A stretch of 64,000 bases of DNA from Calamus simplicifolius. Its lineage: Eukaryota; Streptophyta; Magnoliopsida; Arecales; Arecaceae. Shown here one piece after another: positions 44,501-56,615 of this stretch. Position numbers and translations under genes: made by a program. The notes beneath the pieces are model-generated. The model searched no databases, had not been told where the DNA came from, and was given only the letters and a program-made list of their open reading frames with translations. How positions within the stretch are numbered: position 1 is the first letter of the stretch; every line of letters begins with the position of its first letter. The stretch is taken from contig UESW01001877.1 in assembly GCA_900491605.1 (NCBI GenBank), positions 152,075-216,074 of the forward strand, in the 5' to 3' direction.

Positions 44501-45418
44501 GGTTAATTGAGACGTCGGCTGTCGCTGGATATTAGCGTGACGCTGACAGCTATCACATCTAACGAGCTCGGCTGCGTCCTTCTTCATTGTTAGCCAGAAG
44601 TACCCCTGCCGCAGGGCCTTGTAGGCTAGGGCTCTGCCCCCCAAGTGACTCCCGCAGATGCCTTCATGGATCTCCCGGAGGATGTAATCTGATTCAGCCG
44701 GCCCCACACACCTGAGGATCGGGTATGAGAATGATCTCTGATAAAGCTTCCCGTCCATCATCAAGAACCTCGGGGCCCTCCGCTTGAGTAGCTTGGCCTC
44801 AGCGGGGTTCTCTGGGAGAGTACCATCGGTCAAATATCGGATGTAGGCATCCATCCAGGAGAGCTCTTGCTCTACCAGCAATGCTTCATCCGTAACTTCG
44901 ATGCTCAGGGCTTGCAGGTGCTCCACATATGTTCTTCCTAGTGTCCCGTTGGCCGAAGTGGCTAAGCGGGATAATGCATCGGCCCTGGCGTTCTCCGCTC
45001 TGGGGATGTAGCTGACGCGGAAGTAAGAGAAACGAGAGGCTTGGGATTGCACCTTATTCAAATATTGGGACATGGTTGGGTCCCTAGCTTCGTACTCCCT
45101 GGTGATATGCCCAGAAATAAGTTGAGAGTCTGTGAAGGCCCTCAAACGCCCCGCGCCTAACTCCTCAGCCAACCTCATCCCCGCTAGCAAAGCTTCATAC
45201 TCCGCCTGGTTATTAGTTGCCGGGAACTGAAATCTGAGAGCATACTCCACTGCGTCTCCCTCCGGGCTCGCAAGAATGAGTCCAGCTCTGCTTCCTTGAG
45301 AATTTGCGGCTCCATCCACATGCAAGATCCAGTCCTCCTTTTCTGCCTCCTCGATCGAAGGAGGGTCTGCACACTCCTGCGAGCGTACCTCCTCCACACC
45401 CCCTCGGTCTAGGAACAC
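44501..45418 (-). pseudogene. second RNase H and integrase zinc domain of the Tat element
   Basis: One frame (44327-45418) carries RNase H WILHVDGAANSQGSRAG (Asp), NNQAEYEALL (Glu) and LRAFTDSQLISGH (Asp). It then has the integrase HHCC finger HEGICGSHLG...CDSCQRH and runs into the integrase core. RNase H just before integrase identifies the Tat lineage. Confidence 0.9.
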
Positions 45419-46664
45419 TCAACCAAGAAATCAGCTAACACCTGGGACTTCATGGCCGACCTTGGCCGGATGGATAGGTCAAACTCACTTAATTTAATGG
45501 CCCATTTGGCTAGCCGATCGGAGGTGTCGATGCGAGACAAGATGGCTCGAAGAGGTTGGTCCGTGAGCACCATGATGGGATGAGCTTGAAAGTAAGGTCG
45601 GAAGCGTTGAGCAGAGACCACCAAGGCAAAAATAATCTTCTCGGTTTTAGAGTATCTGGTCTTGGCATCATGAAGGACCTTGCTGATGTAATAGATTGGC
45701 TTATGGACCCCATCAACATCCATGCGCACGAGCACAGAGCTGACAGCTTCGGGGGAGGCTTCAAGATATAGAGCTCCTCTCCATTCTTAGGCTTGGACAA
45801 CAGCGGGGGAGTGGATAGAAATTGCTTCAACTCTTCAAAGGCACCCTGACACTCCTTTGTCCACTCGAAGCCGTTGACCTTGCGTAGCGCCTTAAAGAAG
45901 GGCAGGTACCTTTCTGCCGATCTTGACATGAAACGACTCAAAGCCGCCACCCTCCCAGTCAGGCGTTGCACTTCCTTCTTGTTGGCTGGGGGCCTCATCT
46001 CCAAGATAGCCCTGATCTTGTCAGGGTTGGCTTTAATCCCTCGCTGGGTCACCATGAAACCCAGAAACTTGCCTGCTGCCACTCCAAAGGCGCACTTGTG
46101 GGGGTTGAGCCTCATTCGATAATGGCGCAGGTTATTAAATCTCCTCGAGGTCGGCAACATGGTCAGCTGCACTGATGCTCTTGGTCAGCATATCATCCAC
46201 ATACACCTCCATGTTACGCCATATCTGGTCCTCAAAGACCTTATTCATCAATCTTTGATAGGTGACCCCAGCATTTTTCAACCCAAAAGACATCACCCTA
46301 TAACAGTAAATCCCCTTTTCTGTGATAAAGGAAGTTGCTTCTTCATCCGCCGGGTTCATCTTGATCTAATTATATCCCGAGAACGCATCCATTAAGCTAA
46401 GGGTTTCATGCTCTGACGTGGCGTCCACAAGCTGGTCGATCCGAGGTAGCGGGAAGCTATCCTTGTGGCACGCCTTGTTGAGGTCGGTGAAGTCCACACA
46501 CATCCAGCCCCACTGGCCTTGCGGACCATCATGACATTCGCCAGCCAGTCCGGGTAATGCACCTCACGGATGTGATCGACCGCCAGCAGCTTCCGCACCT
46601 CCTCATCCATGGCTTTTTGTCGGTCGGAGGCGAAACTCCTTTTCTTTTGTGGACAGGTCGGCAC
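45419..46664 (-). pseudogene. reverse transcriptase and first RNase H of the Tat element
   Basis: RT pieces: KKRSFASDRQKAMDEEVRKL (start), YCYRVMSFGLKNAGVTYQRL, catalytic box EVYVDDMLT, then KCAFGVAAGKFLGFMVTQRG and VQRLTGRVAALSRFMSRSAE. First RNase H: YYISKVLHDAKTRYSKTEK, VLTDQPLR. Four frames are needed, with breaks near 46390, 46150 and 45740, so pol is dead. Confidence 0.9.
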
Positions 46665-47315
46665 CCCATCCGAATATTAAGTTGGTGGATGATCACCTCC
46701 TCTGGAATCCCCGGCATGTCGGATGCCGATCAGGCGAAGACGTCTGCATTAGCCCGCAGAAAGGTGAGGAGCCGGTCACGAGCCTCCTCTGGGAGTAGGG
46801 CTCCAATCCGGACCGTTCTTGCTAGGTCCTCCCCGAGGGGGAAGGTAAGTAGTCGCTTGGCCGGCTCTCCTCTTCTCTCTAGGTCTCGGGAGTCCAGCAT
46901 TTCAGGTGCCGGTGTGGGCGCCGCCCCCTGCGGACTAGGGGCCAAGTGGTAGCAAAGTGTTGGTGGATTCTGCTCTCCCCGCATCTCCCCGACTCCTCTG
47001 ATGGTGGGAAACCTCATGAGGAGCCTCTTAGTGGATATGACAGCATCCAAGAGGTTGAGCTCGGGCCTCCCGAGGATCGCGTTGTATGCGAGGGGCACGC
47101 GAACCACCAAGAACTTCATGAAAACAGTGCTTTGGCATGGAGCTGTGCCAGCCATCACAGGAAGAGTGACCTCCCCTTCAACTTTCACAGAATCTCCCGT
47201 AAATCCATCAGAGGCATGGCGACAGGCCAGAGTAGATCAGGTGATAGGTTCATGCGAACAAAAGCGTCGTAGTTCAAAACATCCACTGAACTCCCACTGT
47301 CAACTAGAATTCTTT
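46665..47315 (-). pseudogene. aspartic protease region of the Tat element
   Basis: Active site ILVDSGSSVDVL on the minus strand at about 47270-47305, followed by EGEVTLPVMAGTAP and LAYNAILGRPELNLLDAV. A frameshift just upstream (near 47315) separates it from gag. The tail LLTFLRANADVFA leads into RT. Confidence 0.85.
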
Positions 47316-49128
47316 TTACAGATGTTTAGCGATCGTCATGGATACGACGATGCTATCATCATTTTTGTTCACTACCCCATCTAAGTCCTTTTCAAAGAAA
47401 GGAATTACAGACTCCGACTCCTCCTCCCCTCTTGGCCTCTTCGACGAGCCTCCTGCCCCCCAGGAAATCATCGCCACTGTCTTCTCTGTCGGGGCATTGT
47501 TGATCACCGGCGGCGGGGGCGCTGATGGGCCAGGAGCTCCCGGGTTGTTCCTCTGAACGAACTTTCCCAGGTGGCCCCGCTGGATAAGGTCTTCAATAGC
47601 CTTCTTCAGCTGGTGGCAATCATCGGTGTCGTGGCCGTGGTCCCGATGGTAGCGGCAGTAGAGGTTCTTGTTCCAGGGGATCTTCTGGTTCATGGGAGGA
47701 GGGCACTGTAGATAGGACTCTCCTTCAATCTCAAGCAGGATCTGAGATATCGGGGCGAGCAATGGGGTGTAGGGTCTGTCTCTTTGTGCAGGGGCTCGGG
47801 GGCGGTTGTCTGGCCGACGGGGAGGCTCAGTCTCCTGGGGCGAGCTTCGACAGGTTCCGGTCGGGCCGGCTTCTTGGGGACGTTCCCACCAGCCTCGCAC
47901 CGATAAAAGTCAGCCTCGTCTGCCCGAATGTACTTCTGGGCCCAATCAGAAGCTCGGTGTAGGAACCCGGCGGCTTCTTGTCAAGGGAGTATGCGAGGAG
48001 AGACGGACGGAGCACTCGCTTCAAGGCCAAGGTGGCCACCGAGTCTTCAAGGTTGTAGACTTCCAGAGCTAACTCTTTAAACTGAGCGACGTAGTCCCGC
48101 AGGGACTCACCACTCTTCTGCTGGACAGCGAAGAGGCTGTCCGCCACCCTTGGAATCTTCCGGCAGGCATCGAAATGGGCCAAGAAATCCCTCTCCAACT
48201 GGTGGAAGGAATTGATGCTTCGTGGCGGCAGACGGGAGTACCAAGCCCAAGCGGCCTTCTTTAGGGTGGCCAGGAAGGCAATGCATATGAGCGAGTCAGT
48301 GGCCCCCTGGACTTGCATGAGAACTTTATAGCTTTCCAAGTGGTCCAGGGGGTCTGTGGTCCCGTCGTATGGATCTAGCTGGGGAAGGCGGAACCTGGTG
48401 GAGATGGGCTCCTCCATGATGCGCGAGACAAGGGAGGCCAGCTGTCGTAGTCCGTTTCCGGCAGGTGGGTGATCCGACGGCTAAGCTCCTCCAGCCTCTG
48501 ATTATACTCATCGAGTCGACACTCGGCTCGACGAGGCATCCAGCCATCAAAAGAGCCCTCTCCCGAAGATTCGGAAGACGGAGAACGGGGACGGCAATGC
48601 CGGTGGGGACGCTCTGCCTCCTTCCCGTGCCACCGCTTAGGAGAGACACTAGCATGGCGGGAAGGAGACCGGTGTCTCTTAGAGGCTTCACGGTGGTGAG
48701 GCTTGGGCTGAGATCAATGGTGGTGATCCCCAGGCACTGGCGATATCCTCCGAAAATGCTGGCTGGGTTGCACCACCCCTGGGATAGATGGATTCGGCTC
48801 CGATTGCTGCGTGGCTGCCTGCCAGTGCTGTAGGCCCTGAACTGCTGCCGCCAAGGACTGTACTTGCCTGGCCAGGGCGGCGAATCGATCTTCTTGGAAC
48901 TGTTGTAGAGCAGGCGCGGGGACGTCGACATGAGGAGCGGAAGGCCCTGCCTCCCGGGGGTGCAGCGGCTCGGAATACCGGCTGCGAGAGCCGGGGGGGC
49001 CTCCGCGGGTGGACCGGCCCCACGGTGCTGCCCCCCAGTGCAACCGGCAGAAACTCCCTTCGTTCGGGTCGCCACCATGGCTTCAAGAGCATGAAGAGAG
49101 GGAATGTAGACTGCTGGTTCGATGTCTT
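47316..49128 (-). pseudogene. gag of the Tat element
   Basis: N-terminal part near 48714-49128 has a coiled segment (FQEDRFAALARQVQSLAAAV) and an Arg/Ser-rich stretch. The gag core is at 47827-48417 (LDPYDGTTDPLDHLESYK, ATLKKAAWAWYSRLPPRSIN, SLRDYVAQFKELALEVYN). The knuckle YCRYHRDHGHDTDDCHQLKK is at about 47600. Frame changes lie near 48420 and 47880. Confidence 0.87.
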
Positions 49129-49137
49129 TCTCTTTCC

Positions 49138-49160
49138 TCCCCCTTCCTGGCATGCCAATT
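49138..49160 (-). promoter_or_regulatory. primer-binding site region of the Tat element
   Basis: Minus strand AATTGGCATGCCAGGAAGGG follows the LTR end GGCGTCATCA. It resembles the LARD-like element's ATTGGCGCACCAGGTAGGG. Confidence 0.6.
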
Positions 49161-51130
49161 TGATGACGCCAAGTCACCTTCTTCAAACGCCGGGGAAGAC
49201 GGACGTCCTTCTCTCCGGACCCCTGCAAGAAAAGTCCCCGGAGACCGGTTGTTCCGGTGGGGACCCTCCGATGCTCAAGTCAGTTACTTGGGATCAAATA
49301 AGAACTGCTCAGCGAAAGGTAGCTAAGACAGTTAGGGTTTTGCTAGGAGGAAGAAAGCTAGAAAACCAGAGTTCGGATCCCTACTTACAGTGCGGGTGTG
49401 TGTTTTATACCTATCCGAATATCCCATCTTACTGTTCTGGAAGATTACCATTGTACCATCATTGTGCACGCCGGAGGCGTCCCGTGATACTTGTCAACAT
49501 GGTGTTACACGTGTCTAGCAGCCGTGGTTGTATTTGGTGCGCTCCGTTGCTTGACATGACCGCACACAGTTGCAAGTGGTAGCGAGTCGTACTCCGTAAC
49601 AGGGCACAGTCACGCACAGGAACATACAGTGCACCATAAACCGTTATGAGGCATGGCCGCAGGCAGCCACGGGTGCACGGAGAGTCCCGTGAAGCACGGA
49701 GAGTCACGTGGAGCACGGAGAGTCACGTGGGCGCGCCTGGTGGCCCGGAGCTGTCATTTGGTTCGAGGGCTGGTCCGCGTGTTTATTACTGATGACACCC
49801 GCGCACCCCAAGACCGGAGGGGGTTTCGGGGTCGAGAGATAATGATCTCACCCCGAGACCAGTGGGGATCTCGGGGGTGAGATAATGCTGGTACACCCCG
49901 AGACCGGAGGGGGGTCTCGGGGTCGAGGTATGGTGATCCCACCCCGAGACCGATGGGGGTCTCGGGGGTGAGATAATGCTGATGCACCCCGAGACTGGAG
50001 GGGGGTCTCGGGGTCGAGATATGGTGATCCCACCCCGAGACCGGAAGGGGGTCTCGGGGTCGTGATATGGTGGTCCCACCCCGAGACCGGTGGGGGTCTC
50101 GGGGGTGAGATAATGCTGGTGCACCCCGAGACTGGAGGTGGGTCTCGGGGTCGAGATATGGTGATCCCATCCCGAGATCGGTGGGGGTCTCGGGGGTGAG
50201 ATAATGCTGGTGCACCCCGAGACCGGAGGGGGGTCTTGGGGTCGAGATATGGTGATCCCACCCCGAGATCGGTGGGGGTCTCAGGGGTGAGATAATGCTG
50301 GTGCACCCCGAGACCGGAGGGGGGTCTCGGGGTCGAGATATGGTGGTCCTACCCCGAGACCGGTGGGGGTCTCGGGGGTGAGATAATGCTGGTGCACCCC
50401 GAGACCGGAGGGGGGTTTCGGGGTCGAGATATGGTGATCCCACCCCGAGACCAGTGGGGGTCTCGAGGGTGAGATAATGCTTATGCATCCCGAGACCGGA
50501 GGGGGGGTCTTGGGGTCGAGATATGGTGATCCCACCCCGAGACCGGTGGGGGTCTCGGGGGTGAGATAATGCTGGTGCACCTCAAGACCGGAGGGGGGTT
50601 TCGGGGTCGAGATATGGTGATCCTACCCCGAGACCGGTGGGGGTCTCGGGGGTGAGATAATGCTGGTGCACCTCGAGACCGGAGGGGGGGTCTCGGGGTC
50701 GAGATATGGTGATCCCATCCCGAGACTGGTGGGGGTCTCAGGGGTGAGATAATGCTGGTGCACCGCGAGACCGGAGGGGGGTCTTGGAGTCGAGATATGA
50801 TGATCTCACCTTGAGACCGGAGGGGGGTCTCGGAGTCGAGATATGATGATCCTACCCCGAGACCGGTGGGGGTCTCGGGGGTGAGATAATGCTGGTGCAC
50901 CTCGAGACCGGAGGGAGGTCTCGGGGTCAAGATATGGTGATCCCTCCCCGAGACCGGTGGGGGTCTCGGGGTGAGATAATGCTGGTGCACCCCGAGACCG
51001 AAGGGGAGTCTCGGGGTCGAGATATGGTGATCCCACCCCAAGACCGAAAGGGGGTCTCGGGGTCGAGATATGGTGATCTCCGTTAGCTGCTGTAACCTTT
51101 TATTTTAACGATGCGGGATCAGTCATGTCA
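49161..51130 (-). repeat. 5' LTR of the Tat element (1970 bp)
   Basis: Matches 37283-39118 throughout, with one to two more units of the 91-bp array (about 49805-51070). A minus-strand TATA-like GTATAAAAC lies at 49402-49410 and is the probable promoter of the gag-pol transcript. Confidence 0.92.
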
Positions 51131-51150
51131 CTTTCTATCAATGATAATCA

Positions 51151-51424
51151 GAGAAAAACAGGAGGTCTGGTGATATGGAGGTCAGGGACTTCAATTTCTT
51201 TATATAGGGCTGTAAGCTATGAGATCCCTCAACTAGAAAAAAGGCTATATCAGAGTGTCCAGAGATCTGCTGTGGACACATTCAATGAAGATACTTACAG
51301 TCCACTTGGGGTTTCCATAGAAAATGGTAGAGGCAATAATATGCGAGATCTTCATGAAGATTTGGCTGTTTCTGTTGAGAAGAAAAAAGATACTGAACCA
51401 GATGCAGAAGTTAAATATGAAGAA
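51151..51424 (+). pseudogene. CRM-domain gene exon fragment (chloroplast RNA-splicing family)
   Basis: After an acceptor-like TGATAATCAG the plus strand reads KTGGLVIWRSGTSISLYR then AVSYEIP, the C-terminal half of a CRM domain, the RNA-binding module of plant organelle group II intron splicing factors (CRS1/CAF/CFM). An acidic tail ends EVKYEE. In CFM-type proteins a similar acidic segment leads to a conserved D/W-rich stretch, but here it runs directly into CACTA-type repeats at about 51425. The Tat element lies in the preceding intron. No other exon is recognised. The exact family member is uncertain. Confidence 0.75.
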
Positions 51425-51434
51425 ATTTTTTTAA

Positions 51435-52295
51435 AAAAAATCATTAATTTAGCGACGCAAGAAAATGCGTCGCTAAATAGCGACGCATTAGCCACGCAAA
51501 AATTCAGAAAATTTTAAAAAATAGTTAATTTAGCGATGCTTTACCGATGCAAAAATTAAAGAAATTTTAAAAAATCATTAATTTAGCGACGCAATTGTTG
51601 CATCGCTATTTAGCAATGCATTAGCAATGGATTTACCAAAAAAATTTTAAAATATAATTTTTAATTTTAAAAAATTTTAAAAAACATTAATTTAGCGATG
51701 CAAGAAAATGTGTTGCTAAATAGTGACGCATTAGCGATGCAAAAATTTAAAAAATTTAAAAAATTTGTTAATTTAGTGACACAGTCATTGTGTCGCTATT
51801 TAGCGAAGCATTAGCGATGCATTTACCAAAAAAAATTTAAAAAAATAATTTTTAATTTTAAATAATTTTAAAAAATTATTAATTTAGCGACGCAAGAGAA
51901 TGCGTCGCTATTTAGCGATGCATTAGTGACGTAAAAATTTAAAAAATTTATTATTTTAGCGATGCAATTATTGTGTCACTATTTAGTGATGCATTTACCA
52001 AAAAAATTAAAAAAATTAATTTTAAATTTTTAAAAATTTTAAAAAATTATTAATTTAGCGACGCAGTTATTGCGTCGCTATTTAGCGATGCATTAGCGAT
52101 GCATTTACCAAAAAATTTTAAAAAATAAATTTTTAATTTAGCGACGCAAAAAATGCATTGCTAAATAGCGACGCATTAGCAACGCAAAAACTCAGAAAAT
52201 TTTAAAAAATCATTAATTAAGCGAAGCAATTATTGCATCGCTATTTAGTGATGCATTTATAAAAAATTTAAAAAAAATTAAATTTTAATTTAGCG
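51435..52295. repeat. left subterminal GCGACGCA palindrome cluster
   Basis: About ten copies of paired motifs such as TTAGCGACGCA followed by TGCGTCGCTA, spaced by AAAATTTTAAAAAAT. They form potential hairpins and are the usual transposase-binding region of CACTA elements. Confidence 0.8.
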
Positions 52296-52299
52296 ATTG

Positions 52300-55200
52300 G
52301 GATCATGGCTGGATCGATCGCAATCGTCGGATCATCGCCGATCGGATGGATCGCAATGGTCCGATCGATCATCGCCGATCGGGATAATGGCTCGGATCGA
52401 TCGCAACTGTCGAATATTGTCTCCGATCGAATGGATCGCAATGGTCCGATCGATCATTGCCGATCAGGATCATGGCTCGGATCGATCGCAACCGTCGGAT
52501 CGTCTTCGATTGGATGCATCGCAACGGTCTGATCGATTATCGCCGATCGGGATCATGGCTTCGATCGATTGCAACCGTCGAATCATCGTCGATCGAATAG
52601 ATCGCAATGGTCTGAACGATCATCGCCGATCAGGATCATGGCTTGGATCGATCGCAATCGTCGAATCATCGCCTATCGGATGGATCGCAACGGTCTGATC
52701 GATCGATCATCGCCGATCAAGATCATGGCTCGAATCGATAACAACCGTTGGATATCATCTCTGATCGGATGGATCACAACGGTCCGATCGATCATTATCG
52801 ATCGGGATCATGGCTTGGATCGATCGCAACCATCGGATCGTCTCCGATTGGATGCATCGCAATGGTCCGATCGATCATCGTCGATCGGGATCATGGCTCG
52901 AATCGATCGCAACCATCGGATCATCACCGATCGGATGGATCACAATGGTCCGATCGATCATCGCCGATCTGGATCATGGCTCCGATCGATTGCAACCATT
53001 GGATCGTCGCCTATCGGATGGATTGCAACGGTCCGATCGATCGATCATTGCCGATCAGGATCATGGCTCGAATCGATCACAACCATTGGATATTGTCTCT
53101 GATCGGATGGATCACAACGGTCCGATCGATCATTGCCAATCGGGATCTTGGCTTGGATTGATCGCAACCATCGGATCGTCTCCGATCGGATGCATCGCAA
53201 TGGTCTGATGATTATCGTCGATCGAGTTCATGGCTCGGATCGATCGCAACAATCGGATCATCGCCGATCGGATGGATCGCAATGGTCCGATCGATCATCG
53301 CCGATCCGGATCATGGCTCCGATCGATCACAACCATCGGATCATTGCCGATTGGATGCATTGCAATGGTTCGAACGATCATCGCTGATCAGAATCATAGC
53401 TTAGATCGATTGCCACCATCGGATCATCGTTGATCGGATAGATCGCAATGGTCCAATCGATCATTGCCGATCGGGATCATGGCTTGGATCGATCGTAACC
53501 GTCGTATCGTCACCGATCGAATGGATCGCAATGGTCTGATCGATCATCGCCAATCAGGATCATGGCTCAGATCGATCGCAACCATCGGATCATCTCCGAT
53601 CGGATGCATCGCAACGGTCCGATCAATCATCGCCGATCGAGATCATGACTCGAATCGATCGCAATCGTCGGATCGTCGCCGATCGGATGGATCGCAATGG
53701 TCCGATCGATCACTCCGATTGAGATCATGGCTTGGATCGATCGCAGCCATCGGATCATCGCCTATCGGATGGATCGCAACGGTCCGATCGATCGATCATC
53801 GCCGATCAGGATCATAGCTTGGATCGATCGCAACCGTCGGATTATCTCCGATCAGATGCATTGCAATGGTCCGATCGATCATCGCCAATCGGGATCATGG
53901 CTTGGATTGATCGCAACCGTTGGATCATCTCCGATCGGATGCTTCGCAACGGTCCGATCGATCATCGCCGATCGGGATCACTGCTCGGATCGATCGCAAC
54001 CGTTGGATCATCGTCGATCGGATGGTTCGTAATGGTCTGATCGATCATCGCCAATCTGGATCATGGCTCCGATCGATCGCAATCGTGGATCATCACCGAT
54101 CGGATGGATCGCAATAGTTTGATCGATCATCGCTGATTAGGATATGGATAGGATCGATGCAACCATCGGATCGTCTCCGATAGGATTCATCATAATGGTC
54201 CGATCGATCATCGCCGATCGGGATCATGGCTTGGATCGATCGCAACCATTGGATCATCGCCGATCGGACAGATCGCAATGGTCTGATCGATCATCGCCAA
54301 TCAGGATCATGGCTTGGATCAATCGCAACCATTGGATCATCGCCGATCAGATGGATCGCAACGGTCCGATCGATCATTGCCAATCGGGATCATGGCTTGG
54401 ATCGATTGCAACGGTTGGATCATCGCCGATCAGATGGATCGCAACGGTCCGATCGATCATCGCCGATCAGGATCATGGCTCGGATCGATTGCAACCGTCA
54501 GATTGTCTCCGATCGGATGCATCACTACGGTCCGATCGATCATCATCGATCGGGATCATGGCTTGGATCGATCGCAACCGTTGGATCATCGCCGATCAAA
54601 CAGATCGCAATGGTTCGATCGATCATCGCCGATCGAGATCATGGCTTAGATCGATCGCAACCATCGGATCATCGCCTATCGGATGGATCGCAATGGTCCG
54701 ATCGATCGATCATCGCCAATCAGGATCATGGCTCGAATCGATCGCAACCGTCAGATCGTCTCCGATCGGATGTATTACAATGACCCGATCGATTATCGCC
54801 GATCGGGATCATGGCTTGGATTGATCGCAACCGTCGGATCGTTTCCGATCGGATGCATCGCAATGGTCCAATCGATCATCACCGATCGGGATCATGGCTC
54901 AGATCGATCGCAACCGTCGAATTATCGCTGATTGGATGGATTGCAATGGTCCGATCGATCATCGCCGATCCGAATCTTGGCTCTGATCGATCGCAATCGT
55001 CAGATCATCGCCGATCGGATGCATCGCAATGGTCCAATCGATCATCTTCCATCAGGATCATGGCTCAGATTGATCGCAACCATCGGATCATCGCCGATCG
55101 GATGGATCGCAACAGTTCGATCGATCATCGTCGATCAGGATCATGGCTTGGATCAATCGCAACCATCGGATCATCGCCGATCGAATGGATCGCAATGATC

Positions 55201-56235
55201 CGATCGATCATCGCCGATCAGGTTCATGGATCAGATTGATCGCAACCGTCGAATCGTCTCCAATCGGATGCATCACAACAGTCCGATCGATCATCGCCGA
55301 TCGAGATCATGGCTTGGATCGATCGTAACTGTTGGATCGTCGCCGATCGGATGGATCGCAATGGTCCGATCAATCATCGCCGATCGAGATCATGTCTTGG
55401 ATCGATCGCAACCGTCGGATCATATCTGATCGGATGCATCGCAACGGTCCGATCAATCATCGCCGATCGAGATCATGGCTCGGATTGATCGCAACCATCA
55501 GATCATCGCCGATCGGATGGATCACAACGGTATGATCGATCATAACCAATCCGGATCATGGCTCCGATCGATCGCAACCATCGGATCATCGCCGATCGGA
55601 TGATCGCAACGGTTCGATCGATCATCGCCGATCAGGATCATGGCTTGGATCGATTGCAACCATCGGATCGTCTCTGATCGGATGCATCGCAACGGTCCGA
55701 TCGATCATCGCGATCAGGATCATGGCTTGGATCGATCGCAACCATTGGATCGTCGCCGATCGGATGGATCACAATGGTCCGATCGATCATCGCCGATCAG
55801 GATCATGGCTTGGATCGATCGCAACCGTCGGATCATCGTCGATCGGATGGATCGCAATGGTCCCATCGATCATCGCCGATCAGGATCATGGCTCGGATCG
55901 ATCACAACCGTCGGATCATCTCCGATAGGATGCATTGCAATGGTCCGATCGATTATTGCCGATCGGGATCATGGCTTGGATCGATCGCAACCTTTGGATC
56001 GTTGCCGATCGGATGGATCGGAACGGTCCGATCGATCATCGCCGATCGGGATCATGGCTTGGATCGATCGCAACTGTCGGATCATCGTCGATCGGATGGA
56101 TCGGAACTGTCCGATCGATCATCGCTGATCAAGATCATGGCTCGGATCGATCGCAACCGTCGGATCAAAAATTAAAAATCGGATGGATCGCAACGGTCTG
56201 ATCGATAATCGCCGATCGGATCATGGCTTGAATCG
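52300..56235. repeat. 83-bp GATC-rich satellite array, about 47 copies
   Basis: Unit landmarks: GGGATCATGGCTCGGATCGA, TCGCAACCGTCGGATCATCG, CCGATCGGATGGATCGCAA and GGTCCGATCGATCATCGCC. Spacing of GATCATGGCT is mostly 82-87 bp; the longer ones have one extra GATC. Two sub-types alternate irregularly: ATCGCCGATCGGATGGATC and GTCTCCGATCGGATGCATC. GATC occurs every 8-14 bases. The unit reads without stops in several plus frames, giving many spurious overlapping ORFs. Confidence 0.92.
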
Positions 56236-56279
56236 ATCGCAACAGTCAGATCAAAAATTAAAAATTTTGTTAATTAAAA

Positions 56280-56615
56280 AATTAAAAATTAAAAAAATCG
56301 TTAATTCTACGACAGAGTTAGTTGTGTCGCTATTTAGCAACTAATTAGCAACGCATGTCACAGAAAATAAAAAAATTCATTAATTCAGCGATGCACTTAA
56401 TAGAGTCGCTATTTAGCGGTGCATTAGCAACACAAATATCAAGAAAATAAAAAAATTCATTAATTCAGCGACGCATTAGCAATGCACAGAAAAAAATAAA
56501 ATTTCCCGCTGGTCAGTCCTGCCAAATTAGTGAATTAGCGACGCAATCAGTGATACAAATAGTGCATCATTGATTAGCGACGGATTAGCGATGCAATTAT
56601 GCATCGCTAATCTTA
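56280..56615. repeat. internal GCGACGCA-type repeats
   Basis: Further degenerate copies of the subterminal motif (GCGATGCACTTAATAGAGTC, GCGACGCAATCAGTG, ATGCATCGCTAATC) right of the satellite. Confidence 0.7.

Larger units (their letters stand above)
37283..51130 (-). mobile_element. complete Tat-lineage Ty3/gypsy element, 13.8 kb
   Basis: LTRs at 37283-39118 and 49161-51130 (TGATGACGCCAAG...CAGTCATGTCA). On the minus strand, right to left: primer site, gag, protease, RT, RNase H, second RNase H, integrase, 47-bp spacer array, a gene on the opposite strand (39625-41883), polypurine tract, LTR. Dual RNase H and an extra antisense ORF mark the Tat lineage. Gag-pol has frameshifts and stops. 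The two LTRs differ in length by 134 bp, about 1.5 units of their internal array. Confidence 0.93.

Noticed and set aside
48326..49228. 300-codon minus-strand ORF starting upstream of gag in the Tat element
   Set aside because: Only its first part may be the true gag start. The typical gag N-terminal residues (FQEDRFAALARQ) and core are in other frames, so most of this frame is a shadow.
51440..56600. CRISPR-like array of regularly spaced repeats
   Set aside because: The units have no unique spacers, the host is a plant, and the motifs are transposon subterminal repeats and a satellite.
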